A DNA stretch of 64,000 bases. It comes from Sipunculus nudus (Eukaryota > Annelida > Sipuncula > Golfingiida > Sipunculidae). Below the pieces are notes generated by a model. That model had not been told where the DNA came from. It did no database searches and saw nothing but the letters and a program-made list of their open reading frames with translations. Shown here piece by piece: positions 24,018 to 34,242 of the stretch. The translations under genes and the position numbers were made by a program. The stretch lies in NCBI GenBank assembly GCA_026874595.1, contig CM049310.1, positions 35,502,058 through 35,566,057 on the forward strand, given 5' to 3'. Every line of letters starts with the position of its first letter. Position 1 is the stretch's first letter.

Positions 24018-26640
24018 ACAATATCCACAGGTTCTGCTTACGCAATATACATCGACGTATCCACTCACTCAGTACGTATCATAGTGGTGAAGAGGGTTCA
24101 CAATGGCCGATGATATCCGGGATCTCCCGATATGATGTTAGTTTAAGATCGGAAATCGCATCGGATTTTATCGGGAAACATTTGATATCATCTTGAGGAA
24201 ATTTAAATTCTCAAAATACCCGGTATTTTTTTAGGGGGGGGAGGGATAACATCGGGTAACAACAAGATGTTGTTATTATTTAACTCCTGCTGCTTCATGA
24301 GGATGCTTAATTGGGTAAAGTTAATTTTCCTATTAACTGATCATACAGAAGTTTTACATATTAGTGGCTGATGCCAGTCTATATTTTATTTCACTGGAAT
24401 AAAGAAGGGGAGGGGAGTGCGACAATGGGCTAGAACATGTTATGTCGTCTTCCGAGTGTTAAATAACGATGGATATATAACAGGAAAAAAGTTATAAACT
24501 CGCGGAATCGATAGGTATTATACCTAACTGGTTATTACCTTGACTACACTCACGGACATATCACAAAAACGCAGCCTTTTAACTTTCGAAATAACATAAA
24601 TTTTCAAATGGGTTTTCAACTGGTACTTTTGTGCTTGTTCCAGGCCCCTCGTTCGTAATTTTGCTAAACCTGAAACTGTTTCATTATCAGAGCCGGAAGT
24701 GTAATCCCTTCTCTCTGTTCAACCAAGACCAATACAAATTGCTCCGAATACCGGCTGAAGCATAGCTGTGAACCGAACCCTTTTGGCCGTGACCAAACTT
24801 ATAAGGCTCAGAGCGCTGAAATATGCCTTTGAAATATACGTTTCCGGTACAAAAAAAATGGGGTTGGTGTTATCGGCGAAAAAGAGGCTTATAAATGAAA
24901 TAATGAAAACATAAGATTGAAGAAGTCAGTGGTTTTTTGTTTACAAATAACTATATTTTTTTCTTAAAGCAACCCTAACATTACAATACATTAAATCAAT
25001 ACAATTACACAATATAACAGCGGTATAACAACAAATCAATACAATCACACAGTAAAATAAACAAAGTGCACAGTACCTGATACCACCACTGTCCAAACGA
25101 TTAGTCCTTTTAAATGTAATACGGATGTAAAGTCCACACAAACTCTCCCGGAGAATAACAGTCCAATGTAAAGCTCTTTGTAACAATCCAGAAAGGAAAC
25201 TTGAGGCAGCCAGCACCAAATTATATAGAGTTATTAATAGTAGGATCCCTGAAATTACAGGATAATCAGACAGGTCCCACAAACTGACATAAACACGTTT
25301 GTGTCCGCCGGAATATTCTCTCCTCTCTCTCTCGGCTTAAAACACAGCCCCCTATTTATAACCTCTCACCCCAAGCTGAGAATTTTCCACTTCTCGAAAA
25401 GTCTAAAGAATCCAACATAACACACAGTAAAGACGCGTTACAGGAATCGTCTAGAAAAACATCGCTGTGTCTCAACATATAAGGGTTCACACGTGAGCTC
25501 GCCCCGGCTCGGCCAGGCGAGAAAGCCCCAAGCCAGCATGTCAACGAGAATTCAACCAGTACGGATTAAACTGAGAATGCAATATGCGGCCAGACACGGG
25601 CGCTACAACACGAGTTACGCCCGTGTCACACAATAAAAACGTCACCTGTAACAAAATTTATTCAACAAAACCAGCGATGCTGGCTCAAAGGACCCAAAGC
25701 AAGCAAATAAAGTGTTGTGCGCATGCTCGTAGGAACTGTCTAGTACGTACTAAGGTACCTTTTTGAGGGGCCCAATCACCTCTCTGACCTTTATAAACTA
25801 AAAGTAATCACTTGGAGCTTTTATAAAAATATGCTAGAAAACGTGAATATTACCGCACACAGGCTGCTTGTTTTGTTTATATCAACGTGTTTCTAATATG
25901 TGGGGTCAGCCAAAATAATCAAAACAAATTCAACAAGGGCTTCTGGTGGCAAGCCAGATAAGCCAGAGCTTTTCAAATGGCGTTTTGCAACAAGTGATCT
26001 TTCTTCCTCGGCATATATGCAACCTACCACCTTAGGTTATATGTTTTCCCGCTTGTCAACATTGCTGTGTTTACGAACACGTTGTTGATAAACCAGTTCA
26101 TACATCCTTCACGGAGGCGTAAAAGAATTTTTATTAAGAAGAATTACCCTAATATACTTATATATATATAATATCCTAAGATCACTTATATATAAACAGA
26201 AGAAACCAGAATCACATAAATTATTTTTTCATAAGGCAGGTTAATGGGCACCTATAAACACTTACCTGAATTGCTTTCAGTGATGGGGGCGGGGCCCTGA
26301 CCAGAGCAACGGCAAATCCTCGCTCTTTTGATTTCATCTTCATCAGTTCGTAGACAGCTCTGCTCCCGCACCGTGCAACCCTATTGTAGATAATCTGCGG
26401 CGTCGGGTCGGCCTGCAGGACTGCTCTCCACCGTTTCTCTTCCCAGTAACCGTATTCTGCCTCTACCAGTTCTTTCTTGCGCATTTCCACCCTCCTTTCC
26501 GGTAAGTATATTCTGTCGGGCTCCCTCTCCTCAACAAACTTCAGGTCGTAGTTTCCCAGCATTTGTTTGTGCTTGCTCGCGATCAGGAACACCAACGTCT
26601 GGAACCCAATCAGGATCACCAACAAACGCCACGTGATCAT
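14779..26640 (-). CDS. Golgi 2-O-sulfotransferase, HS2ST/UST (uronyl 2-sulfotransferase) family, 8 exons
   Basis: Exons in transcript order: 26640-26266, 22056-21974, 18428-18331, 17690-17629, 17317-17283, 16302-16145, 15744-15710, 14907-14779. They total 975 nt, 324 codons plus stop. Family enzymes move sulfate from PAPS to the 2-position of uronic acids in glycosaminoglycans in the Golgi. Residues 3-22 form a type II membrane anchor. The 5'-PAPS loop is IIYNRVARCGSR (83-94), close to the UST form RVGKCGSR but with Arg90 for Lys. YIRHMLYLDF (142-151) holds the catalytic His145; IYINLIRDPYERLVSRFYY (159-177) is the 3'-phosphate region; RFFCG (208-212) and ALEKAKKN followed by HYLVVGV are family blocks. 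N128-F-T is a glycosylation sequon. An acceptor CAG at 26649-26647 directly precedes the first coding exon, so a 5' UTR exon lies further upstream. The first three exons and the RFFCG and ALEKAKKN exons are secure; the 62-nt exon and the last two are inferred from splice sites and phase. Confidence 0.8.
15710..15744 (-). CDS. Sulfotransferase exon 7, 35-nt (tentative)
   Basis: Acceptor TTCTGTTCTAG and donor GTAAAG bound 35 nt that accept the incoming phase and read G-SQLKEKMKNRK, a basic stretch at the place where HS2ST has a basic linker. Splice signals are good and the phase fits on the upstream side, but so short a sequence cannot be confirmed by similarity. Confidence 0.5.
16145..16302 (-). 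CDS. Sulfotransferase exon 6: ALEKAKKN helix and VGV block
   Basis: Acceptor CACTTTCAG and donor GTAAGT bound a 158-nt exon encoding KDPMAALEKAKKN, then HYLVVGVAEQMGGFLKVLED and LVPSYFSGLSSMYDFY. This matches the UST/HS2ST segment in which ALERAKLN is followed by LVGVxEExxxFxxxLE, a leucine-rich helix, then PxxFxG. The longer open frame upstream (MNINITRCC...) is intronic. Confidence 0.85.
17283..17317 (-). CDS. Sulfotransferase exon 5, 35-nt microexon
   Basis: Acceptor CACCTCCCAG and donor GTGAGT bound a 35-nt exon reading LRFFCGYDEIC plus a split Gly. [IL]xxFCGxxxxC is a conserved family block before the ALEKAKKN helix, which follows in the next exon (16302-16145). Confidence 0.75.
17629..17690 (-). 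CDS. Sulfotransferase exon 4 (62 nt, tentative)
   Basis: Acceptor TGTGAAAG precedes 17690 and donor GTATTA follows 17629. With the incoming phase it reads D-CTDIILWKTHTWTVITLTQK and ends in phase 0, exactly what the next exon (LRFFCG) requires. Family members carry a variable Cys-containing segment here, C-x7-C before FCG; only one Cys is visible, and the segment is shorter than in UST. The join is forced by phase more than by recognisable sequence. The alternative reading frame gives ENTYVDCDYSDTE but breaks the join. Confidence 0.5.
17788..17803 (+). promoter_or_regulatory. CTCF-like motif, + orientation
   Basis: CCACCAGGTGGCGTAC fits the bilaterian CTCF core CCASYAGRKGGCR at all 13 positions. 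It lies in sulfotransferase intron 3. Confidence 0.45.
18331..18428 (-). CDS. Sulfotransferase exon 3: 3'-phosphate-binding region
   Basis: The exon lies between acceptor TTTCAG (18434-18429) and donor GTAAGT (from 18330). It encodes FERKPIYINLIRDPYERLVS followed by RFYYEALQAGRN. IRDPxERLVSxFYY is the classic 3'-PAPS-binding strand-helix of HS2ST and UST, with Arg165 and Ser173 kept. It joins exon 2 (21974-22056, ending YIRHMLYLDFS) through a split Leu codon. Confidence 0.85.
18474..18700. repeat. Long imperfect hairpin built of TCTCGAGAT words
   Basis: The left arm (about 18498-18565) and right arm (about 18620-18690) are inverted copies built from ATCTCGAGATCTCGACTTAA units, separated by about 55 bp. 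It begins with GTGGCTGATTCAGGACA. A partial copy of the same end occurs in opposite orientation at 21133-21175 (TGTCCTAAATCAGCCATCA beside TCGAGATCTCGAGAT), so this is a dispersed foldback element. It lies in sulfotransferase intron 2. Confidence 0.75.
18770..20230. repeat. Complex tandem repeat, about six diverged units
   Basis: Units share a core reading roughly GGAAAC...GGTCTCTGTTACCCATATTC, then AGCTATGGGGCTxATAA. Cores lie near 18860, 19205, 19550, 19800, 19965 and 20135. Spacing falls from about 345 bp to about 170 bp. The first two units also share GACTGGTGGCGCCACCTGTA. G/C homopolymer runs follow several cores. Similar words recur at 33140 and 33440. No coding content. Confidence 0.75.
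20877..21087. mobile_element. MITE with about 37-bp inverted repeats and GAGATA duplication
   Basis: The left end GGCAAGAAGCCCCGGTTGTT continues AGATCCGACAGCCATGG. The right end reversed reads GGACAAGAAGCCCCCGTTGT, then TAGGCCCGACAGCCATGG. GAGATA flanks both sides (20871-20876 and 21088-21093), consistent with a target-site duplication. The 211-bp element has no coding capacity and lies in sulfotransferase intron 2. Confidence 0.7.
21133..21175. repeat. Partial copy of the TCTCGAGAT foldback element
   Basis: ATCGAGATCTCGAGATGTTG is followed by TGTCCTAAATCAGCC, which reverses to the same terminal words as the element at 18474. Only one end is present. It lies 45 bp from the MITE at 20877-21087. 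Confidence 0.55.
21622..21689. repeat. Compound (CA)n(TA)n microsatellite
   Basis: About 16 CA units are followed by about 17 TA units. Confidence 0.9.
21974..22056 (-). CDS. Sulfotransferase exon 2: catalytic histidine strand
   Basis: The exon lies between acceptor TTTGTTGTAG and donor GTAAGT, starting in phase 0. It encodes AANFTESFMNVKKPL and then VYIRHMLYLDFS. The R-H-x-x-Y-[LV]-[DN]-F block is where HS2ST and UST carry the catalytic His (His145 here). N128-F-T is a possible N-glycosylation site. Confidence 0.82.
22430..22690. repeat. Dispersed repeat, copy 1 of a direct pair
   Basis: This about 260-bp segment is repeated in the same orientation at 23410-23650. Shared words include GATGTCCGTGTTTACT, AAATAGTTGATGTC, TACAAAAGACAA and GATAAATTAC. 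The copies are roughly three-quarters identical by eye. No coding content. Confidence 0.6.
22883..22897 (+). promoter_or_regulatory. CTCF-like motif, + orientation
   Basis: CCGGTAGAGGGCGAC fits the CTCF core with one mismatch (G for A at position 3). Confidence 0.35.
23410..23650. repeat. Dispersed repeat, copy 2 of a direct pair
   Basis: Diverged direct copy of 22430-22690, with the same order of shared words. Both lie in sulfotransferase intron 1. Confidence 0.6.
23964..24015. repeat. (TA)n microsatellite
   Basis: About 26 TA units. Confidence 0.9.
24868..25630 (-). mobile_element. LTR-like repeat, longer copy (in sulfotransferase intron 1)
   Basis: Read on the - strand it starts TGTGACACGGGCG and ends near CGATAACA. 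It contains a TATA-like GGTTATAAATAGGGG about 240 bp in, and an A-rich AAAAAATATAG where the other copy has a poly(A) signal. A second copy lies on the + strand at 38810-39338, lacking about 150 bp in the middle. TG...CA ends with promoter-like and polyadenylation-like signals fit a solo LTR. No matching target-site duplication is visible, so the boundaries or the class may be wrong. Confidence 0.5.
26266..26640 (-). CDS. Sulfotransferase coding exon 1: membrane anchor, stem and 5'-PAPS loop
   Basis: This exon encodes residues 1-125 and ends in phase 0 at donor GTAAGT (from 26265). It opens MITWRLLVILIGFQTLVFLI, a short basic N-terminus followed by one hydrophobic segment, which is the Golgi type II topology. 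A charged stem (about 23-75) follows, then the 5'-phosphosulfate loop NRVARCGSR (86-94). In HS2ST the loop is PKTGS and in UST GKCGS; the catalytic Lys is Arg90 here. This is the most confident piece of the gene. Confidence 0.85.
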
Positions 26641-26728
26641 CCTCCGCTGAAATGTAAATATTCAACCAATTATAATTACTATCAAACACAGATAGAGGTA
26701 TAGTCCCTAACAGTGATTTCTTAATTGT

Positions 26729-26732
<4 letters not shown>

Positions 26733-26785
<53 letters not shown>

Positions 26786-26787
26786 AT
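26733..26787. repeat. Compound (TA)n(TG)n microsatellite just upstream of sulfotransferase exon 1
   Basis: About 13 TA units are followed by about 14 TG units, roughly 90 bp upstream of the first coding exon's acceptor, i.e. in the 5' intron. Confidence 0.9.
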
Positions 26788-27529
26788 GGTATAAAGGATA
26801 CGAGATTAACGTTCAACCGAATCTGTTGACCACGCACCAAAGAGAGATTGCTTTTTAACAAATGTGTCAACACTTTAACACTACATTTCACGTGTCCAAT
26901 ACCGTAACCAATATCAGCAAAAGTAGAATAATACATATACGTTGGCTTCGATTTCAAAGAACTCATTTATCAATTAATCAGTTACCACTTATTTTAGAAT
27001 CGTACGAGCAGTTAAGGCCTGCTTCAATTCACTCAAAATATTCTCAATTTACTCTACATCTTATTTTTAATTGTTTTGATTTATAAGTATTACTTTTAAA
27101 TCTCTGCTTTTCGATTAATTTGATGATTAAGTCCTATAGTCAATATGAACTCTAGGTGAAGCGATTAAGTGTTAATCACCCCCTAAGTGTTATTGGGGAG
27201 GGCCGGGGGGGGGGGTATTGAGATGAAATCGAATTCATACTACTAGTTTATCCCTCTTAAAAAGTTCATGTAACTTTCCTTTTAATGATTGTAATCTTTC
27301 ATATTATTTCTTCCATAACGACTCTTTGTATGCTTTTGTTTGTGCATTGCTATGGGTATTTTTGAAAGCGCAGAATATGTTTCAACAGCAATCTTATAAT
27401 TATCATTTTGCTTATTTTTATTTGCTTAAATATTGCTTCTAGTCTCAAATTATGTATCTCCCACGGTTAATTCCTTTAACAGATAATGATGTAAAAACTA
27501 GAATGCTTCATCAAACAGGGGGGCGGGGT

Positions 27530-27800
27530 TCAAGTTCAAGCTACCTCGAGGGTCATATTCAATCAATTCAAGATAACTGGGGGTAACCTGAAATGGGCTG
27601 CACCCGATAATTACCTGTCATGGTCATAGCCCTCAACACGGTTCAGGTTGCTCACTTAACGTATGCTTGTGACTTCACTTCTCGGGTAATAAATAAGGTC
27701 CCTGGGCCCTCATGAGAAAAGCTCGTGTTAAATACCCCAGACAAGTTCTATACAAAGCATTTTCACGAGCAATGAACTGTCACCATCAGACACATAAAAT
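27530..27800. repeat. Dispersed repeat copy sharing GTAATAAATAAGGTCCC
   Basis: Related to 31490-31690 in the same orientation. Shared words are CTTGTGACT[TC]CACTTCTC, GTAATAAATAAGGTCCCT and AAAAG[CT]TCGTGTT. Together with blocks A1 and A2 this suggests duplication of a larger region. Confidence 0.55.
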
Positions 27801-29139
27801 GTCCCATCTGTATGCGATGTCATCAGTTGATGATCCGGGGATGACTACCTGGCATGGCGCCCGGCAACTTTTTTAAATATTTCCGACTATGAATTTGAAG
27901 GTGCTTAAATTTATAAGATTAAACATAAGAGAGATAACAGATAAAAGACAAACACCTGGTAAATTTCCATTTTTTGGTTCAAAGGGGACTGAGTTCATTT
28001 AAATACATATGTTTCAGATAAATCCGTTGAATTGCAATTAAACTTAATCAAATGCAAATGGGATGAGAATGGAAATATAAAAATGCGTCAATAAACGCCT
28101 ATCATTTTATCTCTATTTTACTACCTGTTATATTGATAGGGGTGTATATATTATTTAAGTATTTTTTAAGCTTAAATTTAAATGCAAATGTACAGATACT
28201 AGCAGCTCTGCATTTATAAGCAAATCCGATTTTTCAAAAATAAAGCCCACACATTTCTGAAAAAATTGTTCAACAGTATAAAAACACTATCAAAATAATT
28301 TATAGAAACATTCCGCTTGTTTGAATTGACATGTTTGATAGATATATTTATTAAGGAGAATTTAAAACATGAATAATTTCTGTTAGAAAGTCCTTTCCAC
28401 CACCTTTCTCCATCTGTTTCTGCGCGATCATTTTTATATGCAAGTCATAGAACGCCAAAACATTTTGCCCCTAGGAGTGAAAGAGCAAAATGCGTAATTA
28501 ACATTTTGTTTGAAATTATTATCTACCTCATAACTTTTCCTGTAAAAAAAAATGAAACCATTTTATGAGTAACTAATCTATTCTGTAGCGAAATTACCAC
28601 CAATCAGGGTTATGTACATGGCAGGGAACAGTGATGACGTCATGATGGACATTACGCACAAAAGAGGCGCCAATGTTCACGGGACCAATAATCAAGAGCT
28701 GCCGACCCCTGTTTACAGCGAGTCTTTGTATCTTTTCGTGCACGCGCTTCACAATAAACAACGGTCACTTGTTTTGGACGCAGTGAATCACGGATATATA
28801 TGACAACCAGGCCGTAAAGTGAATAATATTTATATCCTAACCAGGTATGGTACTAAAAACTTACTTATTTCCTCCTGTTGCATCTGTTGAAAATTTTGTT
28901 TGACAAATTTGTCTTTTGTGGAGAAAATCGCGAAAAATCAGGTGGACAGGGGTAGTTGTACGGACTTTACCATGTATACCATTTAATAACTGAATCAAAA
29001 TTTCCATCGTATTTTGAATTTCAAATACCAAAGAATTTGATTCAGTTCATTGGATAAAGATTGTCAATCGGTATCTTTAATTAACAATAAAATCTGCTGC
29101 CCTTTGCAAAGAATCTTCATCAGTGTTTTAGGTAAAATT

Positions 29140-29660
29140 AGTAGCACAACAAAGTAACTTACCTGTATTGCCCTTTGGTTAAAAGAACAAATGACCCACT
29201 GGTTTCACCCGCAGTCCATCAGTATATGCACAATTATATTTATGTGTTATTTAAAGACTCTCTTGTTATAAGCCAAATGATCAACTGGAATAATTCAGAA
29301 TTTTAAATGTTTATATCTGCCATACAATGAAAAAGCACGCATAAACAGTCCGACATAGATCTTTGTGCGAGTAAGATATTTTCAGATTCTGAAAATATTT
29401 GTGTTTAAAAAATGGAGATCCTTCTTGATATACTTGTGGTCCTTTCTGTTACTTGATACCTTTTCTGCTACTAAAATCCATTGGGATGCATTTTCCTACC
29501 TGGTACCGAGAGTTATATCTGAAAAATAAGCTCCATCTATACACAAGGTGTCTTCCCTCGAACGTACTCTCTTCTGCTAGGCCCTATAGGTTCACCCAGG
29601 GGGTGACATTCAGCGTTTGACATGGTTCAGTAACGATCGGTCACCCATGATTTTAGACAC
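29140..29660 (-). repeat. Duplicated block A1 with a splice-donor-like edge (possible untranslated first exon)
   Basis: This block is a diverged copy of 31890-32400, in the same orientation. On the - strand both end in CA[AG] and a consensus donor: GGGCAATACAG|GTAAGTT here, exon edge at 29163. The sulfotransferase's first coding exon begins at an acceptor at 26647, so an upstream 5' UTR exon is required, and these blocks are candidates. Shared words include GGTTCAGTAAC and CGGTCACCCAT. No open frame of note. Confidence 0.4.
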
Positions 29661-30934
29661 GACCTATCTTATTTTCTCTTAAATGATCCCCTGTTGTGTA
29701 TAATGATACATATTATTAGGGATGGCTCAGCCCTATTACTATCCAGAGATATAATGATAGATTTTCGTTACCTAGATTCTTTTAATCATTTTCTTACAGG
29801 TATTTTCATATTTTGTTGTCAAAGGAAAAAATAAATTCCAGACAAGCAAAGGTCTGTAATTTTCAGGGCAACTTTTAACGGCATGGAAGCTAACAAACAT
29901 GGGTGATATCTTTTCCCAATACGTTTGGTCCCAGGGAACCTGCATTGAATAGACACTTAATAATTAGTTCTCTTGCATCTTTCAAAGAGCTATAAATGTA
30001 CCGAAACGCAAGCGCAAACGAGTCTTCTGATGAGGCTCCACACCACATGATATCTTTTTGTGCTGAACATTTTGTTTCTGTAGGTTTTCTACACATACAC
30101 ATACCTACATAATTATATAATTGCACTTTCCATCATGGCCACACTGAGAACCAGTTTATATTTTACTGTGTTTTGTTTAAATTTACATGTGTTTTAAAAC
30201 TAATCCAAATAAGTTCCTTAACATATACATATAATCAGCATATACAATATACACACTAACGATTCACATTAAACGTGGAACATACAACCCTCGTCACTAT
30301 TTTTTTTTCTTCATAGAACCCTTTAACATATTTTACAAGAGAAATGTATAACAATTTAAAAAATGTTTGCACATAAAATAAATCGGAATATATAATCCAT
30401 ATGGCAACAGGTGTAGACTGAACAATAGTAATGTCTTATAAAATATATACTAATTCCACCAAGGTAATATGTTTGAATCGATTATTATTCTTTTAACTTT
30501 TTTCGTCTTCTTAATATTTGTAGATAAACAGAACGAGGGTTGTAGCGAATTGTCCGTAGCCTGTACCTAAGCTTTTGGCCTGTACTGGAGCATACAAAAA
30601 TGAGCTTTGGATCTTTGAAAGCAAATTGAGCTTCATGAGCTAGCCTTAAGCAACAATTTGGGAATGTTTTGCGCCAAAATCCATGTTTGCGGTTGTAAAT
30701 ATCAAATTCCTCACAGAATTGTTGGAAATGAATCTTTCACTCTGTATGATTTCATTTTTATACTATACATTATAATGAACAATCCCTTCAGGAAGAGAAA
30801 CATCACCTACAGTTTTCAGATAACTTTATGGCTTATGATTTTTTAGTTGCTGAGGGTATACGCCTCATCTTGTTTAAATTCTGGCTCAGCTAGGTATTAA
30901 GTACATCTATAGGACACAATTTCGGATAGACTGT

Positions 30935-31202
30935 GTGATAGGGCGGAGGCCCACGATTATTCTGGCGTCAACCAGGTACCACATCCCGGGTGTGTACTCA
31001 TAGCCCTTACTGGGTAATCATTCATAGAAACTCCCGGAACGGTAAATCGCGTGCGAGTGAAATACGACAGTGGGGCACAGATATGCATTTAAGCCCATAG
31101 GTCGCTCACCCTGGAAAAATAAATATTACCAGTCGGCTGAGATTAGAACTCCCGATCTCCCGTGCCGAGTCCTATGCTCTATTCCCACATGGCAGAAGCC
31201 GG
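30935..31202 (-). mobile_element. tRNA-derived SINE (family B), - strand
   Basis: The - strand head (31202 down to 31133) reads GGCTTCTGCCATGTGGGAAT, then AGAGC, and later GGGAGTTCTAATCTC, corresponding to degenerate pol III boxes A and B. The head matches the SINE at 40881. The tail contains GTATTTCACTCGCACGCG, loosely related to the + strand copy's body. Boundaries are approximate. Confidence 0.55.
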
Positions 31203-31489
31203 TCTTTTATTTATTTATTTTTGTTAATAAATAAAACAACGATACATATAAATAAAGAACAAAATTGAGCTGGGGCGAGGGGTCGAGGGGATAGCAGGAA
31301 ATTGATTTCATACTGCTTTAATCCGTTCAAAAATGTTATCTTTCTCTAATTAACTTAATTTATAATAATATATGTAGTAATATTAGTATGCCAAATTCCA
31401 TAATCAGGTTGAATCCTTGTGTAACTTACGTTTTTTTTTTTTGGGTATTGCCATGACCTGTGGAGAGGTGGAGGAGTCAGTTTCAACAG

Positions 31490-31690
31490 GTAGGCTAATT
31501 CAATGGCACCCGAAAAAGGGGAGGGTGACAACCTGTCAGATCGATATCCCGCAACACGGGTCGGGTAGTCCACTTAATGTACGCTTGTGACTCCACTTCT
31601 CACGTAATAAATAAGGTCCCTACACCCCACATGACAAAAGTTCGTGTTCAGTAACCCGGGCAAGTTAAATACAAGCATTGCCGTGTGGAT
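31490..31690. repeat. Dispersed repeat copy sharing GTAATAAATAAGGTCCC
   Basis: Second copy of the 27530-27800 repeat, lying just before block A2 as the first copy lies before block A1. Confidence 0.55.
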
Positions 31691-31889
31691 TTGAATCAGG
31701 CATGACAGACATATATTTCAAGTAAAAATATATACTGCATTTTCACCTTATTCTGGAAGGGAAAAAAACGAACATTTTCTGTTTGTGTCATACATCTCTG
31801 TGAATGTATTGCAATGCGGTATGTTCCTTAATGTGCTGATTTTTAATGAGTCAACATTTTAACAGAATTATATAGTATCTGCAAAGTAT

Positions 31890-32400
31890 CGTTAGTATAA
31901 TTGTTTAAAAAAACTTACCTGTGTTGCTTCTTGATTCAAAGGAAAACAAAATTCCTACAATAATGATCCATAGGTTTCACCGGAAATCCATTAGTATATC
32001 CAGGTTTATATTCATATGCTTCAAGCTATAAACTTTAAAACGTTCGTCTATGCCATCAAATGACAGATCACGCCTTTACAGACAGACAGAGGACCTTTTC
32101 TGAGTCAAGGTTTTTTTCGAATCTTGAGATTTTTGTTTAAACTGGAGATCCTTTCTGATATACTTGAGGACCTTTATGTTACATCATACATTTTCTGATA
32201 CTTAAATTCAAGATCCTTCCTGGTACAGAGAGTCACCTCTGATGAATAAGCTCCTTCTGCACACAAGTTTTCCTGAGCCTCGAATGGAAACGATGCCCAA
32301 AATTAATCGTTTCTACTTTGCCCTTTAGGTTCACCGAAGGGGTGACGCTCAGCGTCTTGCATGGTTCAGTAACAGCCGGTCACCCATAACTTAAAAACAG
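31890..32400 (-). repeat. Duplicated block A2 with a splice-donor-like edge
   Basis: Diverged copy of 29140-29660. The - strand edge reads AGAAGCAACACAG|GTAAGTT with the exon side ending at 31919. If real, the two blocks would be alternative first exons of the sulfotransferase gene; otherwise they are copies of a dispersed element that carries a donor-like word. Confidence 0.4.
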
Positions 32401-33099
32401 TTGGTGTTAGACAAGTGTTTCCCTAATACTCCGGGTACAAAGTTTAATCCATATTAAAACCCAGTTTATCATAGCTTATCACAAATTAATGCATCTGACA
32501 GATATACAGATAATACTCGTAATATAAGCAAATGGTCAGAGTATGCCGAATTTATCTAAGAATCATTGCTGGTCACCATTGCCCTTGAATGAACTTAAAT
32601 CATCAAAATTTTCACACAAAACATCCTCAGAGGTTGCTACACAAAATAATTGCTTATCAGAGACATTATCTCTCTTTAGTGAGATACCAGTCCTAACCTC
32701 AAGCCTCGGAACGTTGCAAGTCCACAATTCTTTCACAAACATAAAGGGGTGTCACTGAGAGGAGAAAGTCACACAAAAGTTTTTATCACATGGACAACGC
32801 ATGGAATATTGTAACCTTGAGATTTTAACCTTAACACTTGCATGAACGCAATTTATTACGTAATGTCGACAAAATGGCTGATCGCTACAGGTCCCATGTT
32901 GCCAATGCCACGATTTCTTTTCACAAACGTAAAGGCGTGTCACTAAAATGAGAAAGTCAAACACAAAAATGTTTGTCACATGAATACGTAAAAAGGCATT
33001 CAAGTCTGAAAACAAAAGTACTTTTCAGTGAGGCAAGGGTGGGTAAAATCTTCAATCTGAATTATTAACAAATGGATTGCTGTGAATCCTCCCGTTTTG

Positions 33100-33490
33100 C
33101 ATATTGACTGTGAATAGATTTACTAGCTGCTGAAAACTTGTGGTGCCACCTGTATTTATTTCTATTTTTTCACGCATTCTTTTCACCTAATTCCGGATTG
33201 GAACATCTCAGCTATGGTGTCATTTTCTCAGCTGTTGTCTCATCTAATATCTAGAAACCTGGTGTGTGCTTATTGATCAATAAATGTATCACTAGTTGAT
33301 TAAGATTACTGGCTCCACTTTCTTTCATTTCTTTTGCATGTTTCCTCTTTTTATGAGACTGTCAAATTACTGAAGTGGTGTCCATTTATATGATGTGGTT
33401 TCATTAAGTGTCCTGAAAGTTTCATCAGTGCCTGAAAACTGGTGATGCCACTTGTATTGGTTTCTATTTTTACTCATATATATATATATA

Positions 33491-33527
<37 letters not shown>

Positions 33528-33620
33528 TGCAAAATTACATCAATGATGTAAGTTTCTGTATTTTGTTTTCATCTAGTGTCCGGAATTTAACATGGTGCCT
33601 TTATTATCGTGTTACCAAGA
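33100..33620. repeat. Diverged copies of the 18.8-20.2 kb satellite family, with a (TA)n
   Basis: CTGAAAACTTGTGGTGCCAC (33131) and CTGAAAACTGGTGATGCCAC (33433), each followed by TTGTAT- or CTGTAT-like words and TTTCTATTTTT, match GACTGGTGGCGCCACCTGTA in the satellite. A (TA)n lies at 33474-33527. No gene. Confidence 0.5.
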
Positions 33621-33999
33621 GAGAAGAACAAGGTCAAAGTTTAAGGTCATTAGATTTTTCATTTTTCTCAAGTATGTATAGCCTGCCAATAGAGAAAGTT
33701 TCTTTTGATTTCAAGGTTACAAGGTCAAATATAAAGGTCATCGGACCAATCGCACCAACTGTATCTTTTTTAATTTATCACGTATTTTATGTGTATTTTT
33801 ACACTGCCAAATTTCAGCAACCGTGCAAATGTAAACTATGGTTTCATGCATATGTAATTCTATGATACCAAGATGTGCTACAGGACACAGTTTGTTAGCT
33901 TCTAACTTAAAATCCTTATAAACCTTAAAATAAAGATTAGGATTGGGGTTTATAGTCTGATTTCACCGACGATGTCAGTCTCATCTGACTTTAAACTTT

Positions 34000-34242
34000 G
34001 CCTTCCGTGTCTTTTGGGCCTGTTCATTCTTGTAGCTTTTCTTGGCTCCCTTGGCAGCATACAACCCACGCAGCTGATCAGGCGCTAGAAGGTAACCCAT
34101 TCACTCATGGGTCGAGGAAGCGCACCCTTGTGGTAAAGACTTTGATTAGGAGTCTTCGCGCAGACGGCGGTCAGAACGGGACGCGAACCCACAACCTTGC
34201 GGTCACAAGTCCAGCGCAATATTCATTACGCCACCACGCTCC
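34000..34242 (-). mobile_element. tRNA-derived SINE (family A), fuller - strand copy
   Basis: From 34242 down it reads GGAGCGTGGTGGCGTAATGA, then GACTTGTGACCGCAAGGTTG and box B GGGTTCGCGTCCC, then body and a tail ending near CAAAAGACACGGAAGGC. The + strand open frame here (translation containing NGTRTHNLAVTSPAQYSLRH) is a familiar artefact of reading a tRNA-derived SINE backwards. Confidence 0.75.

Noticed and set aside
24941-25282. 113-codon - strand ORF
   Set aside because: It lies in the LTR-like repeat; the second copy lacks the frame, and there is no gag or pol similarity.
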